Source: Caryophanales bacterium
Lineage (GTDB): Bacteria > Bacillota > Bacilli > Paenibacillales > CANHCR01
Assembly (NCBI GenBank): GCA_947459205.1
Contig: CANHCR010000002.1
Span: forward strand, 50,321 to 114,320
Direction of reading: 5' to 3'
DNA: 64,000 nt
Of the stretch, positions 42,301 to 49,804 are shown one piece after another (the stretch's first letter is position 1; every line of letters begins with the position of its first letter). The position numbers and the translations under genes are program-made. The notes beneath the pieces are model-generated. The model was given only the letters and a program-made list of their open reading frames with translations. It did no database searches and was not told the DNA's origin.

Positions 42301-42859
42301 GATTGACGCGACGCTGGTCGAGCAGTTGATGATCCTGCATTTCGAGATAGTAATCTTCGCCGAACAACGCTTTGTAGCGCAAAGCAACCGCGCGCGCCTC
42401 TTCATCTTTACCTTTAAGAAGCAACTGCGGGATCTCACCAATCAGGCAGGCGCTCAAACAAATCAAGCCTTCAGCATGTTTTTCGAGCAAAGCGAAATCG
42501 ATGCGCGGCTTGTAGTGAAACCCTTGCAGGTGCGCCATGCTCGTTAGTTTCATTAGGTTACGATAGCCCGTTTCATTTTTCGCCAGCAACACCAGATGAT
42601 ACGTCGGATGTTCCTGCCGCGAACCTTTTTCGTGCATACTATGCGAAGCGACGTACACTTCACAGCCGATAATCGGTTTGACGCCCACTTCCTTGCACGC
42701 CATGAAAAAAGCAATCGCGCCGTACATGACGCCATGGTCGGTGAGCGCCAAAGCAGACATGCCAAGTTCTGCCGCACGTTTTGCGAGCGCCGAAATACGC
42801 GCCGCGCCGTCCAGCAAACTATATTCGCTATGTACATGTAAATGCACGAAACCGCTCAT
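39389..42859 (-). CDS. dnaE: DNA polymerase III subunit alpha
   Basis: FVHLHVHSEYSLLDGAARI; SIGPGRGSSASSVVAYLL; PDIDIDINDERR. Confidence 0.97.
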   Translation of the reverse strand: MSGFVHLHVHSEYSLLDGAARISALAKRAAELGMSALALTDHGVMYGAIAFFMACKEVGVKPIIGCEVYVASHSMHEKGSRQEHPTYHLVLLAKNETGYRNLMKLTSMAHLQGFHYKPRIDFALLEKHAEGLICLSACLIGEIPQLLLKGKDEEARAVALRYKALFGEDYYLEMQDHQLLDQRRVNHKLLTLSEQTGIPLVVTNDVHYMSREDSEVQDMLLCIATGKSMSDPNRMKMDSDQMYFKTTEEMAAMFPHVPQAIANTLEIAAKCDLQIPLGRTLLPAYQAEGYADSEAMLRDLCEQGVVRRYSDDERMQDDSFRHKLRERLDYELSVIIKMGFADYFLIVWDLLRFAHERGISIGPGRGSSASSVVAYLLKITNIDPLRYKLLFERFLNPERISMPDIDIDINDERRSEVFAYATQKYGADKVAQIITFGTLASRAAVRDAGRALDIPIYEVDKVAKELRGYSGMSIAEAVADSKALQALAGQSPNIVRLLDAAQKIEGFPRNVSTHAGGIVISPDEMVRHVPLQGDGLDTSLTQYSMEHIEAVGLVKIDLLGLRTLSIIDRALAFIRNDFGIELDLSKVDDRDPLTYQMLSRGDTLGVFQLESGGMRKVLRDLKPSQFDDLISVLALYRPGPMEFVPQFIRAKHGQAKVEYPHPDLEPILSDTYGIIVYQEQIIQIASLMAGFSLGQADMLRRAVSKKKREILDEQRQFFVEGSVVKGYSPEDANKVYDLIVRFADYGFPRAHAAAYGVLTFQTAYLKAHYPVAYMASFMTAIFSSQDKIAEYVESCKAMNIAVFAPDVNQSGALFTISAEGSIRFGLAAIKNVGYKAVEEIIKVRGEQKFENLVDFCRRVDLSVCNKRVIESLIMAGAMDGFREHRAQLIAVLDDVVEEAVKWKKQTLDFELDLFGFSLDTATDYDYPNLAKIDERIRLEQEKALTGVYFSGHPFDKYQAQMEQVPHVAIETLKDLQEKSKATVIGMVLSVRLIKTKKGEQMAFAELENKVAILEIVLFPKVWSRARERIKEGEVAVVSGTIEHDEERSKIIVDSVLTLEEAVTRNQRQQPAANKASVNLNERTKLMLKLTAAQMTEQMLANLEQILSQHRGPTPVVLYDDTNKKLLMLDRRFSIRANARLISSLESVLGEGNVKMT

Positions 42860-42955
42860 CAATCGGTCACCGAACCTCGTCATTTTGATACCTTCATTTT
42901 ACCACAATTGAAGCGATATGTTATGATGAACAAAACCGTTCAGGAGGCTTTTCAC

Positions 42956-43261
42956 ATGAACATTGCCATCTATGTCCTCATGATTATCCAACTTGGATTG
43001 ACCGCCTATTTCAGTCTACGTGCACGTCGGCATCGCGATCCGCTGAAGCGTGGGCTTAACTTCGCACGCATGAACATCATGATCGGCGTACTTTTCTTGA
43101 CGCTCTCGCTCGCCCAACTGTTTACCGCACCGTTCCGCAATCTGTTTGTTGCCTTCGCGATTTTGGTGCTGCTCATCGGGCTCTACAATCTGTTTGTCGG
43201 CATCCGCAATCATATCACCTTTTCACAAATGATCGATGCAGAATCGCAGCAAGTCGGATAA
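42956..43261 (+). CDS. ytpI: YtpI-like membrane protein
   Basis: Small TM protein next to dnaE; RHRDPLKRGLNFARMNIMIGVLFLTLSLAQLF. Confidence 0.7.
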   Translation: MNIAIYVLMIIQLGLTAYFSLRARRHRDPLKRGLNFARMNIMIGVLFLTLSLAQLFTAPFRNLFVAFAILVLLIGLYNLFVGIRNHITFSQMIDAESQQVG

Positions 43262-43274
43262 TAGATTGTGGTAA

Positions 43275-44444
43275 TTACTGCATCCAAGAGATGAACAGAT
43301 ACTGAATCAGACCGATCACGGCGCCCAAACCCGCACCGAGCCATGTAATTGCGCGGAATTCACGCCCTGAGACGTCCAAAATCATGCGCTCAATTTGCTC
43401 AATCGGAAATTGCGCCACTTGCTCTTCTACAAGTTTGGCGAGATTGAGGCTCGAGAGAATCGATTCTAATTGCCCGTCAAGCAAATCGATCAGCAAATCG
43501 GCGATTACCTTGCCTGACACTACCGCTTGTCCATCCAGCAAATCTGCAATTTTTAATGAGAATATATTCGTTGCCTGTGCCCGCAGGTCGAGCCTAGTCA
43601 GTACCTGCTCCTCCATCCACTTGCGTCCGTCCGCACCTGTCAGCAGGCGAAACACATCATCGGCCGACAACTGCTCCCACTGCTCGATTTTTGCCGCTAA
43701 CCATTGCTCTGCGAGGGCGCGCGTAGCGGGTTCATCGAGTTTGTCCAGCAACGCCCCCCTAAGTTGTACACTCACTGTCTCTGGCTTAAGAAATCCCTTG
43801 ACCATTCCGCCAAAAAAACCGTCGCCCGCAAAATGCTCGATCAGTTGTTCGACCATCTGCCGCAGAAACACATCGCCTCGACTCGACTTCAACCCGCTTC
43901 CCAGTTCCGCAAAGGCAAACGAGACCGCTTTACCGCTCCATTCCCTGCGTTTCTCCTCATTCCAACCTTGAAACAACTGTTGCAAAGGTCGTGTGCCAAT
44001 CCCTTTCTCCTGCCACACATGATGCAATAGCGAACGCGCCTTGTTATGCGCCCAATCACCAGTAGCTACCTTCCATCGCTCTACTTGTGTGCGGTCAACA
44101 AAACGCAGCAAAAACGACTCGATCGTATCCTCGCTTTGCACCAGTTTTCGCAACAAATCATCGATTGCGACCGTCATTTTTAACGCCAAAGAAGGCTCAC
44201 GCAGCCACTTTTTGATCGCATCTGATGTAATCAAATGCGTCCCGACAATACGCCCGAATGAACCAGCGATTTCGTTGCGTCGCTTCGGGATAATCCCAGG
44301 GGTAAACGGAAGACGCACACCGAACAAGCGTTTTTCCGTATGTGGAAAAAACAGCATTTTAATCGCCAAATGATTGGTCACGCCTCCGATAAACGCAGCA
44401 ACCACGACACTAACTAGCAACATCATCCAAAACATTTTCTCCAT
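43275..44444 (-). CDS. DUF445 membrane protein (YheB-like)
   Basis: VVAAFIGGVTNHLAIKMLFFPHTEKRLFGVRLPFTPGIIPKRRNEIAGSFGRIVG. Confidence 0.88.
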   Translation of the reverse strand: MEKMFWMMLLVSVVVAAFIGGVTNHLAIKMLFFPHTEKRLFGVRLPFTPGIIPKRRNEIAGSFGRIVGTHLITSDAIKKWLREPSLALKMTVAIDDLLRKLVQSEDTIESFLLRFVDRTQVERWKVATGDWAHNKARSLLHHVWQEKGIGTRPLQQLFQGWNEEKRREWSGKAVSFAFAELGSGLKSSRGDVFLRQMVEQLIEHFAGDGFFGGMVKGFLKPETVSVQLRGALLDKLDEPATRALAEQWLAAKIEQWEQLSADDVFRLLTGADGRKWMEEQVLTRLDLRAQATNIFSLKIADLLDGQAVVSGKVIADLLIDLLDGQLESILSSLNLAKLVEEQVAQFPIEQIERMILDVSGREFRAITWLGAGLGAVIGLIQYLFISWMQ

Positions 44445-44540
44445 TCCTTTCCTCAATCGAATCACAAGTTGCGTCAACCTCACATACGATACTGTACTGT
44501 GTCTCGCCGTATGCGAGTCAGCCGAAAGGGGTTGACGTTG

Positions 44541-45911
44541 ATGCCAAGCAAAAAAGTGAACGTCCTGTTGAACCGCGCGGCAAATGACGGCGAATCGGGC
44601 GCAGTACTGCTCGATGAACAGTTGATGCGGGCAATGCGCATCCCGGAAGGTCGCCCCGTTTGGCTGACTGCCGGCACGTTTCGTCAAAAAGTGTTCCTTA
44701 AACCTACGCAACGTAAACGTGCGCTTCTGCTCAGCAAAATACTGTTGCAACGGTTTGGCATGCACGATGGATTGCGTCTGCATATCCGGTATGACGCGAC
44801 CTCACAAACGTTGCGCTGCGGACCGCTGTTAGCCGTCTTGTTGCAACGTTCAGCCGTCATGCCTGCAGCGCGCCCATTCGGCGAAATGAGTGATTTTTGC
44901 CGGGAGTTGGCACTCGTTGCCGGCCGTGAACATGTATGGCTGGCTGCCGTCACTCCGAACAGTTTTCAACTGACCAATCAATCGATGCAAGGCTGGACGT
45001 TTCGCCGCGGCTGGCGCCGGGCAAAGCTGCCGATAGCCGATGTCATCTATAACCGTCTGCAAACGCGCAAACTCGAAAAAAGCCGCAACGTCCAGCGCTT
45101 GATGAAAAACATCAAAAGTCATTTTAGCACAGTCATTTTTAACGAACAATTTTTGGATAAAGTGAGCGTGTTTACGGCACTTTCAAAAGATTCTTCGATG
45201 CATAAACACTTGCCGCGCTCACTCCCTTGCCGCAATCTCCAAGTGATACGGCAAATGTTAGAACAGTACCCGACTTTGTTTCTGAAACCAGCTACGGGCA
45301 GCATGGGACGCGGCATCGTGCGTATCGCTCGCAATCCTGATGGTGGCTATACGACGCATTCGACACATATTAAGTATACCAGCAAACGGCACTATGCGGA
45401 CCGCGATCGTCTATTACGCAGTCTCGCTGCACAAATCAAGCGTGCTCCGCATCTCATTCAGCAAGGATTGTCGTTACTCACAGTATACCGACATAATTTG
45501 GACTTTCGCGCACTTGTGCAAAAAGACGGTAGCGGCAAATGGACGGTGACCTCGATTGTTGCACGCATCGCAGCACCGCGTCATTTCGTCTCCAACTTGG
45601 CGCGAGGCGGACGCATCACGACCGTGATGGATGCCCTGCGCAAGGCTGGTGTAAGTCGCGACAAAGCGCAAAAACTGCACGCTTCGATGCGAGCCACGGC
45701 AGTAGCGATCGCTGGTTCACTCGAAAAGCAGTTGAACGGTTCGTTCGGCGAACTCGGCGTCGATTTGGCTGTCGATCGTGATTTGCACGTTTGGTTGCTT
45801 GAGGTCAATTCGAAGCCGTCAAAAACCGACCCTTTACCACCTGGTACTGGGAAAATTAGACCATCCGCACGTAAAGTGGTGCAATATGCGAAACATGCCG
45901 GCAAGTTTTGA
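44541..45911 (+). CDS. YheC/YheD-family ATP-grasp protein, paralog 1 (with extra N-terminal domain)
   Basis: DVIYNRLQTRKLEKS; LFLKPATGSMGRGIVRI; DFRALVQKDGSGKWTVTSIVARI; GELGVDLAVDRDLHVWLLEVNSKPSKTD. Confidence 0.85.
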   Translation: MPSKKVNVLLNRAANDGESGAVLLDEQLMRAMRIPEGRPVWLTAGTFRQKVFLKPTQRKRALLLSKILLQRFGMHDGLRLHIRYDATSQTLRCGPLLAVLLQRSAVMPAARPFGEMSDFCRELALVAGREHVWLAAVTPNSFQLTNQSMQGWTFRRGWRRAKLPIADVIYNRLQTRKLEKSRNVQRLMKNIKSHFSTVIFNEQFLDKVSVFTALSKDSSMHKHLPRSLPCRNLQVIRQMLEQYPTLFLKPATGSMGRGIVRIARNPDGGYTTHSTHIKYTSKRHYADRDRLLRSLAAQIKRAPHLIQQGLSLLTVYRHNLDFRALVQKDGSGKWTVTSIVARIAAPRHFVSNLARGGRITTVMDALRKAGVSRDKAQKLHASMRATAVAIAGSLEKQLNGSFGELGVDLAVDRDLHVWLLEVNSKPSKTDPLPPGTGKIRPSARKVVQYAKHAGKF

Positions 45912-47145
45912 ACGGCAGCAAAATCGAGTGATCAACTTGGGCGTGTATGTGGGGATGATGGACGAACGCGAACGGCAGTTTTTGCAAGATTTGAGTGATC
46001 AAGCCGGGAAACGAGGCATTCGTATCGGAGTGTTTAGTCGGCGCGATATCGATTTCAGCGGAACGACGATTCGCATGCAGGTGTGGGATCACCAAGCGCA
46101 GCGCTGGCTCGTGCGAGACAGCGGGTTCCCGAAGCGAATCTACAACCGCTGTCTCGATCCCGCGCGCCCCGCCCGGGCGGCGCTCACCCGCCTACTCCGC
46201 GCCTCCCGGGCGCAGCTGTTGCAGCGCCCCATCGCCGGCAAATGGCGCATGCAACAGCTGTTGCGCCGGCACCCGCTGCTCCGCAGCGCGGTGCCGCGCG
46301 GCGCGCGCCTGCGCGGCCGGGCGCAGCTCACGGCGTGGCTGCGCCGCGCCGGAGCCCACGTTGCTGCGGGCGCCCCCCTCAGCACCCAGCGCGCTAGCAC
46401 TAGCGACAGTGGCGCTCGCACCGGCGGGGTCAGCGGATCTGTGGTACTGAAGCCGCTGACCGGCTCCGGCGGACGCGGCGTGTTGCGCCTGAGCATGGCG
46501 GCGGATGGCGCAATCACGGCGCGCGGCCGCGACCGCGAGAACCGCATCGTCAACCGCAAGTTCGAGCAAACGCCGAAGCGTTTGCGCCAAGCGCCACAAT
46601 CAGCAGTGGCCGCCTGTCTCCGTTGGATTCGCCAAACACTCGGTCCCGTGCCACTGCTCATGCAACCTTTTTACAAACTGGAAACGCGAGACGGTCGGCC
46701 ATTCGATATGCGCGCATTCGTACGTAAACAATTCGTTAATAAATCAAACAACAAGGCATGGCAGACAATCGGGTACGCCGTACGCGTCGGAGAAAGCGGT
46801 GGCCTGACATCAAACCTCGCTGGTGGCGGAGTAGCGCTCACCCTACAAGAATTCATGAAGCATCACTACACTAACACGAATCGGCTGCAAACGAAGCGAC
46901 TCATTGAGCGGATGAACGCCATCAGCAGACGCATCGCTCAAATCGCCGAAAGACGCTTCGGAACTCTGTTCGAACTCGGCATCGATTTCGCGCTCACCGA
47001 GAGCGGCCAACTCTATGTGCTCGAAGTGAACGGCAAACCTGGACGAAGCGCATTTTTGCAATCGCAACAAGCAGACGTATATACCGCCACTATCCATGGC
47101 GTCATTCATGCATATTTAAATTTGACAGGAGGTTCCCGTCATTGA
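45886..47145 (+). CDS. YheC/YheD-family ATP-grasp protein, paralog 2 (contains GC-rich segment)
   Basis: RIYNRC; VVLKPLTGSGGRGVLRLS; FDMRAFVRK; LTSNLAGGG; FELGIDFALTESGQLYVLEVNGKPGRS. Confidence 0.85.
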   Translation: MRNMPASFERQQNRVINLGVYVGMMDERERQFLQDLSDQAGKRGIRIGVFSRRDIDFSGTTIRMQVWDHQAQRWLVRDSGFPKRIYNRCLDPARPARAALTRLLRASRAQLLQRPIAGKWRMQQLLRRHPLLRSAVPRGARLRGRAQLTAWLRRAGAHVAAGAPLSTQRASTSDSGARTGGVSGSVVLKPLTGSGGRGVLRLSMAADGAITARGRDRENRIVNRKFEQTPKRLRQAPQSAVAACLRWIRQTLGPVPLLMQPFYKLETRDGRPFDMRAFVRKQFVNKSNNKAWQTIGYAVRVGESGGLTSNLAGGGVALTLQEFMKHHYTNTNRLQTKRLIERMNAISRRIAQIAERRFGTLFELGIDFALTESGQLYVLEVNGKPGRSAFLQSQQADVYTATIHGVIHAYLNLTGGSRH

Positions 47146-48238
47146 ACGAAATCAACGTCCGCCGATAATCGGCGTGTTGTGCAAACGCGGTCAGCATCAT
47201 CTCATGCGCAGTCTCCATCTTGTCGCTCGCACGAAGGCTGTCATCTACAGTTTCTCGCCGGAGGATGTAGATTGGAACGGCAAAACAGTGCACGCGCTAA
47301 CATTAAACAGCCAAAGGCAATGGGTGCGCCGGCGCATGCCACTTCCGCACGTCGTCTATAATCGTCTGCTTGTCGGACGAAAGCGGGAAATGAACGATGC
47401 ACACTCACTGTTCCGCAAACGTCTCGACGAGCACCGCATCCCGATGTTTAATCGCACTTATTTTAATAAGCAACATATTTTCCAGTTGCTACACCGCGGC
47501 AAAGAAAGCGAAGCGATTCGCCACCTGCCGGAAACGCTCGATAAACCGTCTGTTGACAATCTTCAGCAATTTTTCAACCGCCATCCGACCGTCTTTCTCA
47601 AACCGACCGGCGGCTTTGCAGGCATCGGCATTTACCGAATGGTTTCGGCGAGCGAAAAAGACGGCACGCTTCATTTTCACAGTGGCCGACATGCGCGATT
47701 CTTACGCTTCCCTTCTAGGCGCGCGATGATACAATTTGTCCGCCACAAAACGAACGGATTTCGCCGCCACGTGGCTCAGCAAGGGATTTCGTTGCTCCGC
47801 TACCGCGACTGCCCGCTCGACTTCCGCGTGCATGCCAACCGCGGGCGTGATAACCGCTGGCACATTTCCGGCATCGGCGCCAAAAAAGCCGGCAAAGGTA
47901 GCGTCACGACGCATCTACGGACTGGCGGTTCGGTCTATCCGCCACTCATCTTGCTGAAACATTTTTTCAAGCACCAAGCGCAATCCGTGTTGAAACGTCT
48001 GCATACGACCAGTTTGGCATTAGCCGACGCCATCGCCCGCCGTTCCGCTCATCCTGTGGGCGAACTTGGGTTCGACATCGGCATCGACGAGCGCGGTCAC
48101 ATTTGGATGTTCGAGGCGAATTCTAAGCCAGGTCGCTCGATTTTCAAACATCATGCACTCCGCTCGGCGTTACTCCGCTGCGACCAGCATATTATTGAGT
48201 ATTGCCGCTATTTGGCGAAACAAGGGAAAGGAGGCTGA
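47141..48238 (+). CDS. YheC/YheD-family ATP-grasp protein, paralog 3 (probable ATT start)
   Basis: HVVYNRLLVGRKRE; VFLKPTGGFAGIGIYRM; VGELGFDIGIDERGHIWMFEANSKPGRS; AGGAGG at 47128..47133, 7 nt before in-frame ATT. Confidence 0.8.
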   Translation: MERNQRPPIIGVLCKRGQHHLMRSLHLVARTKAVIYSFSPEDVDWNGKTVHALTLNSQRQWVRRRMPLPHVVYNRLLVGRKREMNDAHSLFRKRLDEHRIPMFNRTYFNKQHIFQLLHRGKESEAIRHLPETLDKPSVDNLQQFFNRHPTVFLKPTGGFAGIGIYRMVSASEKDGTLHFHSGRHARFLRFPSRRAMIQFVRHKTNGFRRHVAQQGISLLRYRDCPLDFRVHANRGRDNRWHISGIGAKKAGKGSVTTHLRTGGSVYPPLILLKHFFKHQAQSVLKRLHTTSLALADAIARRSAHPVGELGFDIGIDERGHIWMFEANSKPGRSIFKHHALRSALLRCDQHIIEYCRYLAKQGKGG

Positions 48239-48242
48239 ACCG

Positions 48243-49355
48243 ATGAGCCGCACGCGATATCACCGTTCCCCGCTCGTCATCGCCATTTTAACCGGCACCG
48301 CTCGTACGGTCTCGTTCGGTGGCAATCGCGCCAACTTCCGCGACTTGCTCGTCACCGCCAAACGCAATCGCGCCATCGCCTATGTCGTCACTGTTCCGCA
48401 ATTGCAGCAAGGACTAAGCAATCAACGGGTGCAAGGGTTTGCCTATGACCTGCGGCGAAAGTCGTGGTACGAGGGCAATTTTCCGTTGCCGCACGTCGTC
48501 TACAACCGCATCCCGACGCGAGCTCAGGAGAAATCGATCGGCGCTAAAGATCTCATCGAGCGTCTGTTGAAACGGAGCGATATGCGCCTATTCAACCCGG
48601 AATTTTTCAATAAATGGCAGTTGTCAAAATGGTTGTCGTCATCAGCAGAACTCAAAGAACACGTGCCGCAAACTGTACCGCTCCGCAACCTGCTTTCTGT
48701 CAAAGAGATGCTGGCGACAGGGTACCCGCTGTTTCTGAAACCAGTGCATGGTAAGGCAGGTGCTGGCATGATGCGCCTCGAACATCAGCATAAGCAAACA
48801 TGGACGCTAAGTCGGCAGCATACACAAGGGACGCTGAACCGCCACTACCGCACGCTACGCATGTTGTGGCGTGACATCAAGCGTCATGTCGCCGGCAAAA
48901 CCTATGTCATCCAGCAATATATTGAGCTCGAACGTTCTCCTGCAGGTACACCATTTGATTTGCGTGTTCTGTTGCAAAAAAACAGCGACGGACAATGGAC
49001 GGTCACGGGTATCGGCGCACGTGTAGCGGGACGCAACAGACTGACCACACATGTGCCACGCGGCGGGAAAATCGCTTCGCCGCTTCGTCTGCTGCGCGTC
49101 AAATATGGCGACAATCAAGCGAAACATTTGCTGCGCGAAACAGGTAAACTTGCCGTTCGCATCGCCGCACATCTAGAAAAACAATCAGGGCAGCGACTTG
49201 GCGAACTATCGATGGACATTGGCCTCGACCGCCATGCGAAGTTGTGGTTTTTCGAGGCAAACTCGCATCCGATGAAATTTGACGAACCCGCCATTCGCCG
49301 GCGCTCATTGCGAAAGTGGGTGCGCTATTGCCGCCATCTCGCGAACCGCAACTGA
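48243..49355 (+). CDS. YheC/YheD-family ATP-grasp protein, paralog 4
   Basis: HVVYNRIPTRAQEKS; LFLKPVHGKAGAGMMRL; FDLRVLLQKNSDGQWTVTGIGARVAG; LGELSMDIGLDRHAKLWFFEANSHP. Confidence 0.87.
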   Translation: MSRTRYHRSPLVIAILTGTARTVSFGGNRANFRDLLVTAKRNRAIAYVVTVPQLQQGLSNQRVQGFAYDLRRKSWYEGNFPLPHVVYNRIPTRAQEKSIGAKDLIERLLKRSDMRLFNPEFFNKWQLSKWLSSSAELKEHVPQTVPLRNLLSVKEMLATGYPLFLKPVHGKAGAGMMRLEHQHKQTWTLSRQHTQGTLNRHYRTLRMLWRDIKRHVAGKTYVIQQYIELERSPAGTPFDLRVLLQKNSDGQWTVTGIGARVAGRNRLTTHVPRGGKIASPLRLLRVKYGDNQAKHLLRETGKLAVRIAAHLEKQSGQRLGELSMDIGLDRHAKLWFFEANSHPMKFDEPAIRRRSLRKWVRYCRHLANRN

Positions 49356-49804
49356 CGCTGCGCACGCTTGATGCGATTCATCTCGAAAAAGCTCGCGGTC
49401 CGTTGCTGAAGTTCATTTCCCGCCACGGCGGCGGGCGCATTACCGGACGTGCACGCAAATGGTTGCGGACGGTGGATCGTGCAGATTTGAGGCGTGCTGG
49501 GACTTGCATTGTCACTGCATCGGTTGGCACGCACCTAATGGGCGTATTGATCATCGCGAAACATGGCGAACAAGTGATGGCGATTGTTGTTCATGGCAGT
49601 GCGCGCCGCAAAAAATTGGGACAGACGCTCATCCGCCATGCGCTCCGCCATATGCGTTTTCTTGAAGCGCGGGTGGCGACCGATAATGCGGCAAGCATCG
49701 GCATGTGCTTCGCTGCTGGGATGGTCGCTATCGCATTGGAACGTGGAGTGACCGGCAAACCAACGTTGCTGTTCGTTGCCGGAGAACGAGGAGGATCACA
49801 TTGA
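49316..49804 (+). CDS. GNAT-like acetyltransferase embedded in ATP-grasp cluster
   Basis: MAIVVHGSARRKKLGQTLIRHALRHMRFLEARVATDNAASIGMCFAAGMVAIALERGV; overlaps both neighbours. Confidence 0.65.
   Translation: MGALLPPSREPQLTLRTLDAIHLEKARGPLLKFISRHGGGRITGRARKWLRTVDRADLRRAGTCIVTASVGTHLMGVLIIAKHGEQVMAIVVHGSARRKKLGQTLIRHALRHMRFLEARVATDNAASIGMCFAAGMVAIALERGVTGKPTLLFVAGERGGSH

Noticed and set aside
46083-46661. Overlapping ORFs on both strands in the GC-rich block (46083..46397 +, 46140..46661 -, 46192..46599 -)
   Set aside because: GC-rich sequence lacks stop codons in all frames; low-complexity Ala/Arg translations; only the ATP-grasp frame is continuous with conserved motifs.
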